The translations under genes and the position numbers were made by a program. 30,657 nucleotides of DNA from Pseudomonadota bacterium. Its GTDB lineage: Bacteria > Pseudomonadota > Alphaproteobacteria > Rhizobiales > Xanthobacteraceae. Each line of letters begins with the position of its first letter. Within the stretch, counting starts at the first letter, position 1. The stretch spans positions 1 through 30,657 of the forward strand of contig JAEYAU010000027.1 in NCBI GenBank assembly GCA_023404705.1, given 5' to 3'. The notes below the pieces were generated by a model. It was not told where the DNA came from and ran no database searches. It worked only from the letters and a program-made list of their open reading frames with translations. This document shows positions 1 to 6,857 of the stretch, piece after piece.

Positions 1-5
1 CCCCG

Positions 6-58
6 CCGGGGCGGTCGCCCTCCGAGGCCGGGCTGCGCCGGGCGCCTCAGGGTGACGG
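6..58. repeat. Partial intergenic repeat at the left edge
   Basis: The segment carries CTCCGAGGC, then GGGCTGCGC, then GCCTCAGGGTGACGG. This parallels the arm at 27565-27614 (CTTCGAGGCTCG, then CTGCGCAGCC, then CACCTCAGGAGGACGG). It looks like one arm of the same repeat family, cut by the window edge, in the 3' flank of the first cupin gene. No gene is seen in positions 1-102. Confidence 0.45.
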
Positions 59-102
59 ATCAGAGGCGGGAGCGCGCGGCAGTGCCTCTATCCGGCAAGA
101 CC

Positions 103-639
103 TCACGGCGCCGCCTGCGCGTCGATCAGGATCGCGGCGAGCAGGCAGGGCTTGTCGGTCTTGTTGACCCAGGCGTGGTTGGTGCCGCGCTGGACGATGC
201 AGTCGCCGGCGCGCAGCAGGACCTCGCCGTCCTCCATCACCATCCACATCTCGCCCGCAATCACGACCAGGTAGTCGATCGACTTGGTCTTGTGCATCGA
301 GGGGTGCTTGGCCGAGTCCTCCTCGCGCGGCTTGGTGTGGCTGCCGAGGTGCTCGAAGGCCGCCTTGGCGTCGATCCCTTGCGTCTTCGACTCGGGCGGA
401 AACTCGACCACGCGGAAGATGGTGCCGCTCGGGGTCGGATCGTGGCGCATCGGCCGCGCGCCCTGGTCGTCGGTGCCGTTGTTGTTCACCGGCATCTCGT
501 TGGTGGTCCAGAGTTCGGTGACGACCAGGCCGGGCCAGCCCTTGATCTCGGTCGCATTGGGCGCGAGATCGTTGATCAGGATGTTCGACTTGCCCGAGGC
601 GTCGTGGCCCGTGACGATGCGGCGGATCTTCTGTCCCAT
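103..639 (-). CDS. Cupin-domain protein (paralogue 1)
   Basis: A 178-residue protein with a single C-terminal cupin barrel. The cupin core runs from about residue 113 to 172, with MHKT (H116) as degenerate motif 1 and GD-x4-RGTNHAWVN (H155) as motif 2. The usual HxH pair is HxT here, so the metal triad is incomplete or altered. The N-terminal ~110 residues begin with RRIVTGHDASGKS, shared with the second cupin at 5410-5940. The start is set by the AGGAG just upstream (reverse strand, about 643-648); in-frame extension further upstream runs into the neighbouring gene. It is the last gene of tetR-FAH-cupin, 16 bp after the FAH-family gene. The substrate is unknown. A small-molecule-binding or catabolic role is inferred from the operon. 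Confidence 0.88.
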   Translation of the reverse strand: MGQKIRRIVTGHDASGKSNILINDLAPNATEIKGWPGLVVTELWTTNEMPVNNNGTDDQGARPMRHDPTPSGTIFRVVEFPPESKTQGIDAKAAFEHLGSHTKPREEDSAKHPSMHKTKSIDYLVVIAGEMWMVMEDGEVLLRAGDCIVQRGTNHAWVNKTDKPCLLAAILIDAQAAP

Positions 640-655
640 ACACTCCTCCCACTCG

Positions 656-1633
656 TTATTTCGCGAGCACGCGATTGCGTAGCACGCCGATCTTCTCGAC
701 CTCGAGCTCGACGACGTCACCGGACTTGAGAAAGCGCATGTGCTCGAGGCCGCAGCCGTTGCCAACGGTGCCGGAGCCCATGAACTCGCCGGGATAGAGC
801 GTCTCGGAGCGCGAGACGTGGGCGATGCAGTCCTCGAAGCGCCACTTCATCTCGCCGGAATTGCCGCGGCCCCATTCCTCGCCGTTGACGCGGACCACCA
901 TCGTCAGCGCGTAGGGATCGCCGATCTCGTCGGCGGTGACGAGGCACGGGCCCATGGCGTTGCCGCCGTCGAAGTCCTTGCCCTTGCCGGGGCCGAGCTG
1001 GCCCGGCATTTCGAGCGTCTGCTCGTCGCGCGCCGAGAAGTCGTTGAAGATCGTGTAGCCGAAGATGTGCTCGCGGGCGCGATCCTTCGGAATGTCGCGG
1101 CCGCGCTTGCCGATATAGGCGCCGAACTCGAGCTCGAAATCCATCAGCTTCGAGTAGCGCGGCCAGTGCACCTCGTCGTCATTACCGATCACGTTGAGCC
1201 GGTTCGGGTGATAGGAGATCGGCCGCTCGTACCAGACCTGCGGCACCGCCAGGATGCCCTTCGCCTCCATCTCGCGCATGGCGGCGTCGGGATCCGGCGT
1301 CGTGCGGGCGCGCACCGTGCGCGCGGCCTTGAACGCCTGCAACAGATGCTTCTCGAAGCAGAGGAAGTCGCGCATTTGCGGCGGTTGCGGGATCGGCGCC
1401 ATCAGGCGCACGCTCTCGCGCGCCAGCACGGCGCTGCCGCTTGCGGCTTTCAAGGCGTCCCGCGCCATGTCGAGGGCGTCGCCCTCGATGAGGGCCAGCA
1501 CCGAGGCGAGCTGCGGCGCCGCCTGTCCGCGGCGGCCTTCGTGCGCGGCCTGCAGATCGACCACGCGCGTGTCGTTATCGATCAGCGCGCCGGCGCGCGC
1601 GCCGTTCCCGGTCGTGTAGGTGACGAGCTTCAT
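656..1633 (-). CDS. Fumarylacetoacetate hydrolase family protein
   Basis: A 325-residue FAH-superfamily enzyme. Family members are divalent-metal hydrolases, decarboxylases or isomerases acting on acylpyruvates and related keto acids. The metal ligands are visible as E167 and E169 in DFELEFG and D198 in IFNDFSARDEQ. The typical KGKDFDGGNAMGPCLVT stretch is at about 217-233, and H96 in FEKHLL is a candidate for the catalytic lid His. Length fits the longer FAH group with an N-terminal domain. The start overlaps the tetR stop by 4 bp (ATGA), with a GGGAGGAA Shine-Dalgarno (SD) sequence, so the two are translationally coupled. The operon includes a cupin downstream. The exact substrate is not determined by sequence; cleavage of a dioxo acid derived from the transported compound is inferred. 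Confidence 0.93.
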   Translation of the reverse strand: MKLVTYTTGNGARAGALIDNDTRVVDLQAAHEGRRGQAAPQLASVLALIEGDALDMARDALKAASGSAVLARESVRLMAPIPQPPQMRDFLCFEKHLLQAFKAARTVRARTTPDPDAAMREMEAKGILAVPQVWYERPISYHPNRLNVIGNDDEVHWPRYSKLMDFELEFGAYIGKRGRDIPKDRAREHIFGYTIFNDFSARDEQTLEMPGQLGPGKGKDFDGGNAMGPCLVTADEIGDPYALTMVVRVNGEEWGRGNSGEMKWRFEDCIAHVSRSETLYPGEFMGSGTVGNGCGLEHMRFLKSGDVVELEVEKIGVLRNRVLAK

Positions 1634-2343
1634 GGCTTCCTCCCGTTCGCGCCGCGCCGCTTCGGCGCCGTCTTGTCGTTCGACTCGCTGGCGCGCAGGG
1701 CGCGCGCGAAGAACTGCACGATCTCGGCCGTGACGGCCTCGCCGTCCGCGATATTGCAGAGATTGCCGGAGAGGCGCTGCGGCCGCTCGGGCTTGAGCAT
1801 CAGCAGCAGCAGCGCGCCGATGAAGAAGTGATAGCCCCAGTGCACTTCGGCGCGCGGGCGGTCGGGCAGGGCGAGCTCCATGGCGGCGATGAACTCTCGC
1901 GCGATCGGATCGAGCATGTCGCGCACGATGCCGCGCTTCGCCTCGCGCGGATCGCCGACCTCGCGCGCGATCAGCCGCGCATAATGGCTGCCGCCGCGCT
2001 TGTCGCGGATCTCGACCCAGGGGCGGGCGAGGGCGTCGAGCACCTCCTCGATGCGCGGCGGCGGGTCCTTGCGCGCCATCACGGTCTGGAGCTGGCGCCG
2101 GCGCTCCTCGGCGATCGGCTCGATGCGACGGCGGAAGACCGCACGGTAGAGGCCTTCCTTGGTCGCGAAGTAATAGCTGAGCAGCGCGAGCTGGACGTCG
2201 GCGGCAGCCGCGATCTGGCGCAGCGAGACGCCGTCGAAGCCGTGCTCGGCGAACAGCCGCTCGGCGGCGCGCAGGATGCGCTCCTTGGTGCGCTCGCTCT
2301 TCGGCGTCGACCTTCGCTCTTGGGGTTCGCTCGACGGCTGCAT
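1630..2343 (-). CDS. TetR/AcrR family transcriptional regulator
   Basis: A 237-residue TetR-type repressor. The N-terminal HTH lies at about residues 20-66: the helix ILRAAERLFAEHGFDGVSLR is followed by IAAAADVQLALLSYYFATKEGLYRAVF. The C-terminal ligand domain covers the rest, with a basic tail. It is the first gene of the minus-strand operon with the FAH-family and cupin genes and is divergent from the TRAP operon. No Shine-Dalgarno precedes the ATG. The best minus-strand promoter predicts transcription starting at the A of ATG, so the mRNA may be leaderless. A palindrome overlapping that promoter suggests autorepression. The effector is probably a substrate or intermediate of this locus (inference). 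Confidence 0.92.
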   Translation of the reverse strand: MQPSSEPQERRSTPKSERTKERILRAAERLFAEHGFDGVSLRQIAAAADVQLALLSYYFATKEGLYRAVFRRRIEPIAEERRRQLQTVMARKDPPPRIEEVLDALARPWVEIRDKRGGSHYARLIAREVGDPREAKRGIVRDMLDPIAREFIAAMELALPDRPRAEVHWGYHFFIGALLLLMLKPERPQRLSGNLCNIADGEAVTAEIVQFFARALRASESNDKTAPKRRGANGRKP

Positions 2344-2349
2344 TTTTTT

Positions 2350-2377
2350 ATTAGACGTCCGTCCAATTTCTTGTCAA
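2350..2377 (-). promoter_or_regulatory. Candidate tetR promoter, leaderless geometry
   Basis: On the reverse strand TTGACA (2377-2372) is a perfect -35. After a 16-bp spacer comes TCTAAT (2355-2350), a 5/6 match to TATAAT. Six A residues then lead to the A of the tetR ATG at 2343, which is the predicted start point. An alternative -10, TAATAA (2353-2348), has an 18-bp spacer. Predicted from sequence only. Confidence 0.6.
2351..2366. promoter_or_regulatory. Candidate TetR operator
   Basis: TTAGACGTCCGTCCAA is an imperfect 16-bp inverted repeat, with 12 of 16 positions symmetric and TT-x-GAC half-site ends. It covers the -10 and spacer of the minus-strand promoter and lies just upstream of the plus-strand -35. 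That position is typical for a TetR repressor acting on itself and its divergent target. Confidence 0.55.
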
Positions 2378-2399
2378 GGAACCTTGTCGCCCCTATAGT
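2371..2399 (+). promoter_or_regulatory. Candidate sigma-70 promoter of the TRAP operon
   Basis: TTGTCA (2371-2376), a 17-bp spacer and TATAGT (2394-2399) form a near-consensus promoter. It predicts a start near 2406 and a leader of about 52 nt before dctP. Its -35 overlaps the -35 of the divergent tetR promoter by 5 bp. Confidence 0.6.
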
Positions 2400-2457
2400 C
2401 GCGGCCATCAAAACAAGCGCGCGCAGATCTTGCTTCGCGCCGGTCAGGGAGCAGCCC

Positions 2458-3513
2458 ATGAGATTTCACCGTATCGCAGGCGGAGTTGCGGCCGTTGCGC
2501 TGCTGCTGGCGCCGCCGCAGGCGCGCGCGCAGGAAACCATCAAGCTGACGGTCGCGGCCGGGCATCCGCCGATCTTTCTCTGGGTGAAGCACCTGAAAGA
2601 GTCGTTCATGGCGACCGTCGATGCCGAGCTCGCCAAGAGCGGCAAATACAAGATCGCCTGGACCGAGGCTTATGGCGGCACGCTCGCCAAGATCGGCAGC
2701 GAGCTCGAGACCATGCAGCAGGGGATCTCGGATCTCGGCATCGTCGCGACCGTGTTCCAGTCCTCGAAGCTGCCGCTCAACAACGTCACCTATTTCGTGC
2801 CCTACGGACCGGCCGACGCCGATACGGTGACGGCCGCGATCGACAAGGTGCAGGACCTGCCCGAGCTGAAAGCCGAGTGGAACAAGTACGGCCTGATCTA
2901 TCTGGCGGGCTTCGCGATCGACAATTACGGGCTCGCCACGTCCTTCCCGATCGCGAAGATGGAGGACATGAACGGCCGCAAGATCGGCGGCGCCGGGCCG
3001 AACCTCGCCTGGTTCAAGAACACCGGCGCGGTCGGCGTGCAGGGCAGCCTGAACAGCTTCTACAACGACATCAAGACCGGAGTGTATGAAGGCGCGATCG
3101 CGTTCATCACGTCGGCGGTGCCCGCGAAGCTCTACGAGGTCGCGCCGCAGTTCACGGTGACGAACATGGGCGCCATGTATGCGGGCGCGGTCGCGGTCAA
3201 CAAGTCGCGCTACGACAAGCTGCCGGCCGAGGTGAAGGCCGCGTTCCAGAAGGGCAGGGAAGCTTACGCCAAAGCCTATGTGGCGGAGCAGAACGCGCGC
3301 ATCGCGGGCGCCAAAGAAGCCTGGGTGAAGGGCGGCGGCAAGCTCGTCGAGCTGCCCGCGGCCGAGCAGCAGCGCTTCGTGAAGGCGATCCCGAACCCGA
3401 CGACCGACTGGATAAAGCAGGCGGGTCCGAACGCGAAGAAGGTGCTCGCCGCCTATATGGACGCGGTGCGCGCCAACGGCTTCAAGTTCCCGCGCGACTT
3501 CGACAAGGAATAG
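2458..3513 (+). CDS. TRAP transporter substrate-binding protein (DctP family)
   Basis: A 351-residue periplasmic solute receptor. A signal peptide covers residues 1-24 (hydrophobic core GGVAAVALLLAPP, cleavage after ARA). The fold is recognisable from IKLTVAAGHPP, GSELETMQQGISDLGI (about 80-95) and the conserved region GRKIGG...NTGAV...FYNDIKTGVYEGAI (173-214). In typical DctP proteins this region reads G-x-K-x-R, and the Arg clamps the substrate carboxylate. Here that position is Gly (about G177), so the ligand contact must differ. The start ATG follows AGGGAG at 2446-2451. It is the first gene of dctP-dctQ-dctM-cupin. The substrate is probably an organic acid or acid derivative (inference). 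Confidence 0.92.
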   Translation: MRFHRIAGGVAAVALLLAPPQARAQETIKLTVAAGHPPIFLWVKHLKESFMATVDAELAKSGKYKIAWTEAYGGTLAKIGSELETMQQGISDLGIVATVFQSSKLPLNNVTYFVPYGPADADTVTAAIDKVQDLPELKAEWNKYGLIYLAGFAIDNYGLATSFPIAKMEDMNGRKIGGAGPNLAWFKNTGAVGVQGSLNSFYNDIKTGVYEGAIAFITSAVPAKLYEVAPQFTVTNMGAMYAGAVAVNKSRYDKLPAEVKAAFQKGREAYAKAYVAEQNARIAGAKEAWVKGGGKLVELPAAEQQRFVKAIPNPTTDWIKQAGPNAKKVLAAYMDAVRANGFKFPRDFDKE

Positions 3514-3521
3514 CGCGCGTC

Positions 3522-4070
3522 ATGGAGCCGGTCCTAGGGCATGCGGAGGCGACGGCGCCGCCGTCGCCGATGGGGCGCATCACCGCCGTATTCGCGGCGG
3601 TGGGCACCGCCTGGATCCTGTTCATCATGGGACTGATCTGCGCCGACGTGATCGGGCGCGCGGCCTTCAACGCGCCGATTCTCGGCGTGCCCGAGATGGT
3701 GCAGTTCTCGATCGTCGGCATCGTGTTCCTGCAGCTGCCGCAAACGCTGCGCACCGGCGGGCTCACTCGCTCGGACGTGCTGCTCGGCCAGATCCAGCGT
3801 CGCACCCCGCGCGTCGGCCATCTCATGCAGCTCGTCTATGACCTGATCGGCCTCGCGCTCTTCGTCGTGATCGTTACCACCACTTGGCCACTGGCGGTCG
3901 CGGCTTTCGAGAACGACGAGTTCTATGGCTCGACCGGCGTCGTCCAGATCCCGACCGGGCCGCTCAAGGTCATCATCATGGCGGGCTGCACGCTGATGGC
4001 GATCCAGTTCCTGATCAATGCGGTGGGGCACATCCGCGGACTCACTTCACCGGCGCGGCCGGTCTCATGA
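3522..4070 (+). CDS. TRAP transporter small permease (DctQ family)
   Basis: A 182-residue inner-membrane protein with four predicted transmembrane helices at about 20-42, 57-73, 104-127 and 147-167, the standard DctQ layout. Motifs include DVIGRAAFNAPILGVPEMVQFSIVG in the first half and a charged loop with RRTPRVGH between helices 2 and 3. It begins 8 bp after dctP and overlaps the DctM start by 4 bp (ATGA), so all three subunits are coupled. It pairs with DctM to form the ion-driven permease fed by the DctP receptor. Confidence 0.92.
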   Translation: MEPVLGHAEATAPPSPMGRITAVFAAVGTAWILFIMGLICADVIGRAAFNAPILGVPEMVQFSIVGIVFLQLPQTLRTGGLTRSDVLLGQIQRRTPRVGHLMQLVYDLIGLALFVVIVTTTWPLAVAAFENDEFYGSTGVVQIPTGPLKVIIMAGCTLMAIQFLINAVGHIRGLTSPARPVS

Positions 4071-5389
4071 GCGACGCCACCGTCATCGGGCTCGCTTCGG
4101 TCGCCCTCATGCTGGTGCTGATCTATGCCGGCATGTATGTGGCGATTGCGCTCGCCATGCTCTCCTTCATCGGCGTCTGGCTGATCCGCGAGGACTTCGG
4201 CATCGCGGCCAACATGCTGGCGCTCGCCGTGAACGATGCCATCTCGGACTATGTGTTCGGCGTCGTGCCGCTGTTCGTGCTGATGGGCCTGCTGGTCGCG
4301 GTTGCGGACATCGGCAAGGACACTTTCGAGGTCGCGAACCAGATGCTGCGGCGGATCCGCGGCGGCCTCGGCGTCGCGACCGTCGCGGCCAATGCGGTGT
4401 TCGCGGCGATCACCGGCATCAGCATCGCCTCGGCGGCGGTCTTCACCAAGGTGGCCGTCCCCGAGATGCTGCGCCACGGCTACAACGCGCGCTTCGCGGT
4501 GGGCGTGGTCGCGGGCTCGTCCGTGCTCGGCATGCTGATCCCGCCGAGCTTGCTCCTCATCCTCTACGGCGTGCTCACCGAGAAATCGATCGGCGACCTG
4601 TTCATCGCGGGCGTGATCCCGGGCATCGTGCTGGCGCTCGCCTATTCGGTCGGCATCGTGCTGATGGCGACGATCCGGCCCGAGATGGTCTACGCCAAGC
4701 GCAGCGAGGAGGTGGTGGACGAGCCGCCGCTGATGGGCTTCGGCGAGGTGTTCGGCAAGCTCGCGCCGATCGTGCTGCTGGTCGTGCTGGTGCTGGGCGG
4801 CATCTATGGCGGACTGTTCACGCCGGTGGAGGCCGGCGCTGTCGGCGCGGCCGGCGCGCTGCTGATCGCGGTCGCCAAGCGCCGGCTCGACTGGGGCGGG
4901 CTCTGGACCGTGCTGGTCGAGACCGCGCACATCACGGCGGCGATCTGCTTCCTGATCATCGCGGCGAGCCTCTATTCGCGCATGCTGGCGATCTCGGGCG
5001 TCACCGAGCTGCTGCGCACGCTGATCGTCGATACCGGCCTCGGCTTTCCAGGACTGCTCGCCGTGTTCGTGATCGTGGTGCTGATCCTCGGCACGATCCT
5101 CGATTCCAGCTCGATCATGCTGATCACGATCCCGTTGGTGCTGCCGGCGCTCACCGGCTTCGGCACCGACCTGATTTGGTTCGGCATCGTGACGCTGCTC
5201 GCGATCGAGATCGGACTGCTGACGCCGCCCTTCGGTATCGCGGTGTTCGTCATCAAGGCGACGCTGGGGCCTGAGAGCCGCATCAGCCTGAAGGACATTT
5301 TCGCGGGCGCGTTTCCCTTCGCGGTGATCATGTTCCTGGTGCTGCTGCTGGTGATCTTCGTGCCGAAGCTCGCGACCGTGCTGCTGTAG
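4067..5389 (+). CDS. TRAP transporter large permease (DctM family)
   Basis: A 440-residue multi-spanning inner-membrane transporter of the DctM/IT superfamily, with the usual length and about 12 hydrophobic segments. Family signatures are clear: GSSVLGMLIPPSLLLILYG (about 150-168), GGIYGGLFTPVEAGAVGA (about 244-261) and EIGLLTPPFGIAVFVIK near residue 390. The start at 4067 is chosen from the ATGA overlap with dctQ and from the usual DctM N-terminus; upstream in-frame extension lies inside dctQ. It carries out sodium- or proton-coupled import of the ligand delivered by DctP. Confidence 0.94.
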   Translation: MSDATVIGLASVALMLVLIYAGMYVAIALAMLSFIGVWLIREDFGIAANMLALAVNDAISDYVFGVVPLFVLMGLLVAVADIGKDTFEVANQMLRRIRGGLGVATVAANAVFAAITGISIASAAVFTKVAVPEMLRHGYNARFAVGVVAGSSVLGMLIPPSLLLILYGVLTEKSIGDLFIAGVIPGIVLALAYSVGIVLMATIRPEMVYAKRSEEVVDEPPLMGFGEVFGKLAPIVLLVVLVLGGIYGGLFTPVEAGAVGAAGALLIAVAKRRLDWGGLWTVLVETAHITAAICFLIIAASLYSRMLAISGVTELLRTLIVDTGLGFPGLLAVFVIVVLILGTILDSSSIMLITIPLVLPALTGFGTDLIWFGIVTLLAIEIGLLTPPFGIAVFVIKATLGPESRISLKDIFAGAFPFAVIMFLVLLLVIFVPKLATVLL

Positions 5390-5409
5390 ATCAGAAGAGG
5401 AGAGGCGTG

Positions 5410-5940
5410 ATGGTGTGGAAAGTGCGGCGCGTGGTGACGGGCCACGACCAGGACGGCAAGTCGGTATTCCTCTCGGACGGCCATGCGCCGAACGTGAAGG
5501 AGATGGAGTCGATGCCGGGCCTCGCGCTCACCGACCTGTGGGAGACCACGAGCGCGCCGGCGAGCAATGCGGGCAGCGCCGATGCGGTCTCGCGGCCGGT
5601 GCGGCTCGAGCCGCCGAAAGCCGGCACCATCCTGCGCATCGTCGAGTTTCCGCCCGACAAGGCGTGGCGCAACAGCGCCGACGCGCGCGCGGCCTTCGAG
5701 TCGATCGGCGCCGGCCATGCCAAGGACACGCATTCGGCCGACCCGATGATGCACAAGACCGCGACGGTCGATTACATCATCGTGCTGAAGGGCGAGATCT
5801 ACGCCATCATGGACAAGGGCGAGACGCTGCTGAAGCCGGGCGACATCCTGGTCCAGCGCGGCACCAACCACTCCTGGAGCGTGCGCGGCGACGAGCCCTG
5901 CATCATCGCGGCCGTGCTGGTGAGCGCGGAGGCGGTGTAA
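5410..5940 (+). CDS. Cupin-domain protein (paralogue 2)
   Basis: A 176-residue paralogue of the cupin at 103-639. By eye roughly half the residues match across the full length: RRVVTGHD-x2-GKS at the N-terminus, VEFPPDK in the middle and MHKT...DYIIV...GD-x4-RGTNHSW at the C-terminus. H115 and H154 remain, and motif 1 again has HxT in place of HxH. AGGAG at 5398-5402 is 7 nt before ATG 5410; a GTG one codon upstream (5407) is less well spaced. It is the last gene of the TRAP operon, 20 bp after dctM. The function is not known. Two copies at the ends of both divergent arms suggest related roles on different intermediates (inference). Confidence 0.88.
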   Translation: MVWKVRRVVTGHDQDGKSVFLSDGHAPNVKEMESMPGLALTDLWETTSAPASNAGSADAVSRPVRLEPPKAGTILRIVEFPPDKAWRNSADARAAFESIGAGHAKDTHSADPMMHKTATVDYIIVLKGEIYAIMDKGETLLKPGDILVQRGTNHSWSVRGDEPCIIAAVLVSAEAV

Positions 5941-5957
5941 AGCGCGCAGCGCACTCT

Positions 5958-6074
5958 GTCGTCATCCCGGAAGCCGCGGAGCGGCTGTCCGGGATCCATA
6001 GCCCCTGTGATCGTGATGCGGTCAGACTGGGGTTATGGATCCCGGCTCTCGCTTCGCTCGGCCGGGATGACGAT
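5958..6074. repeat. Palindromic intergenic repeat (GTCATCCCGG type)
   Basis: The outer arms CGTCATCCCGG (5960-5970) and CCGGGATGACG (6062-6072) are perfect inverted repeats. The inner arms at 5989-6005 and 6029-6045 match 16 of 17 bases (CCGGGATCCATAGCCCC against its complement). The element lies between the convergent cupin and gntR genes. Its right half is translated as the last 16 residues of the GntR protein. Confidence 0.85.
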
Positions 6075-6744
6075 CGGAGTTTGTCCCGGTCTCCGCGCGT
6101 CCATTCAACTCCGTCTCCGCAAAGCCAGCCTCGATCACCTCCTGACGCTTGTGGCGCAAGTGAGCGCGCAGGATGTGGGAGAGGCCAAGGGCATCGCGGC
6201 GGGAGAGGGCGTTGAGGATGGCGACGTGCTCCGAGAGGGCGAGCGCCCAGCGCGACGGCGTCATCGGCGTCACGTAGCGGGCGCGGCGGATGCGTGCGGT
6301 GACGGACTCATAAAGTGAGGAGAGCACCGGGTTGCGCGCCGCCGCGACGATCGCCTCGTGGATCTCGCGGTTGCGGCGGTAGTAGCCCGTGAGGTCGCCG
6401 TCGGCGTAGTGGCGCTCCATCGCCTCGTGCGCGGTGCGGATCGCGGCGATCTCGTCGTCGGTGATGCGCTCGCAGGCGAGCTCGCCGGCCAGCGCCTCGA
6501 GGCCCTGGCAGACCTCGAACAGATCCTGCAGGTCCTTCGGCGTGAGCTTGGCGGCGCGTGCGCCGCGGTTCGGCAGCAGCAGCACCAGGCCCTCGGCCGC
6601 CAGCACCTTGAGCGCCTCGCGCAGCGGCGTGCGCGAGATCTGGAACCGCTCGCAGAGCTCCCGTTCGGGAATGCGCGCGCCCGGTGGAACCGCACCCTCG
6701 AGCAACAGATCCCGCAGCCGGGTAACGACCTCTCCATGCAGCAT
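6022..6744 (-). CDS. GntR family transcriptional regulator (FadR/FCD subfamily)
   Basis: A 240-residue repressor from the third in-frame ATG. The N-terminal winged helix (about 1-66) carries IPERELCERFQISRTPLREALKVLAAEGLV. The C-terminal FCD domain (about 75-205) has three conserved metal-site histidines, at H129 (NREIHEAI), H173 (SEHVAIL) and H195 (LRAHLRHK). Two longer starts at 6759 and 6822 exist, but both ATGs lie inside candidate operator palindromes, so 6744 is preferred; no strong Shine-Dalgarno decides it. The last 16 residues (RHPGRAKREPGSITPV) and the stop are encoded by the palindromic repeat at 5958-6074. It is divergent from the crotonase-CoA-transferase-TTT operon and probably regulates it. 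Confidence 0.9.
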   Translation of the reverse strand: MLHGEVVTRLRDLLLEGAVPPGARIPERELCERFQISRTPLREALKVLAAEGLVLLLPNRGARAAKLTPKDLQDLFEVCQGLEALAGELACERITDDEIAAIRTAHEAMERHYADGDLTGYYRRNREIHEAIVAAARNPVLSSLYESVTARIRRARYVTPMTPSRWALALSEHVAILNALSRRDALGLSHILRAHLRHKRQEVIEAGFAETELNGRAETGTNSDRHPGRAKREPGSITPV

Positions 6745-6750
6745 GGCCGG

Positions 6751-6766
6751 ATTTTGCATGCAAAAT
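6751..6766. promoter_or_regulatory. Candidate GntR operator 1
   Basis: ATTTTGCATGCAAAAT is a perfect 16-bp palindrome directly upstream of the preferred gntR start and covers the alternative ATG at 6759. Its form fits FadR-subfamily operators. Its centre is 63 bp from that of site 2. Confidence 0.7.
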
Positions 6767-6813
6767 CGGGCGCGGGCCAGAAAAATCTGCGGCGCGGGCT
6801 TGTGCTCGCTGGC

Positions 6814-6829
6814 ATTTTGCATTCAAATT
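6814..6829. promoter_or_regulatory. Candidate GntR operator 2
   Basis: ATTTTGCATTCAAATT repeats the left half of operator 1 exactly, with a near-symmetric right half. Its centre is 63 bp away, which is six helical turns. It lies 28 bp before the crotonase ATG and overlaps a weak plus-strand promoter candidate: TTGTGC 6800-6805, 17-bp spacer, TCAAAT 6823-6828. Confidence 0.6.
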
Positions 6830-6857
6830 CGCGCGGGGTAGCGACAGGACGGAGCCA

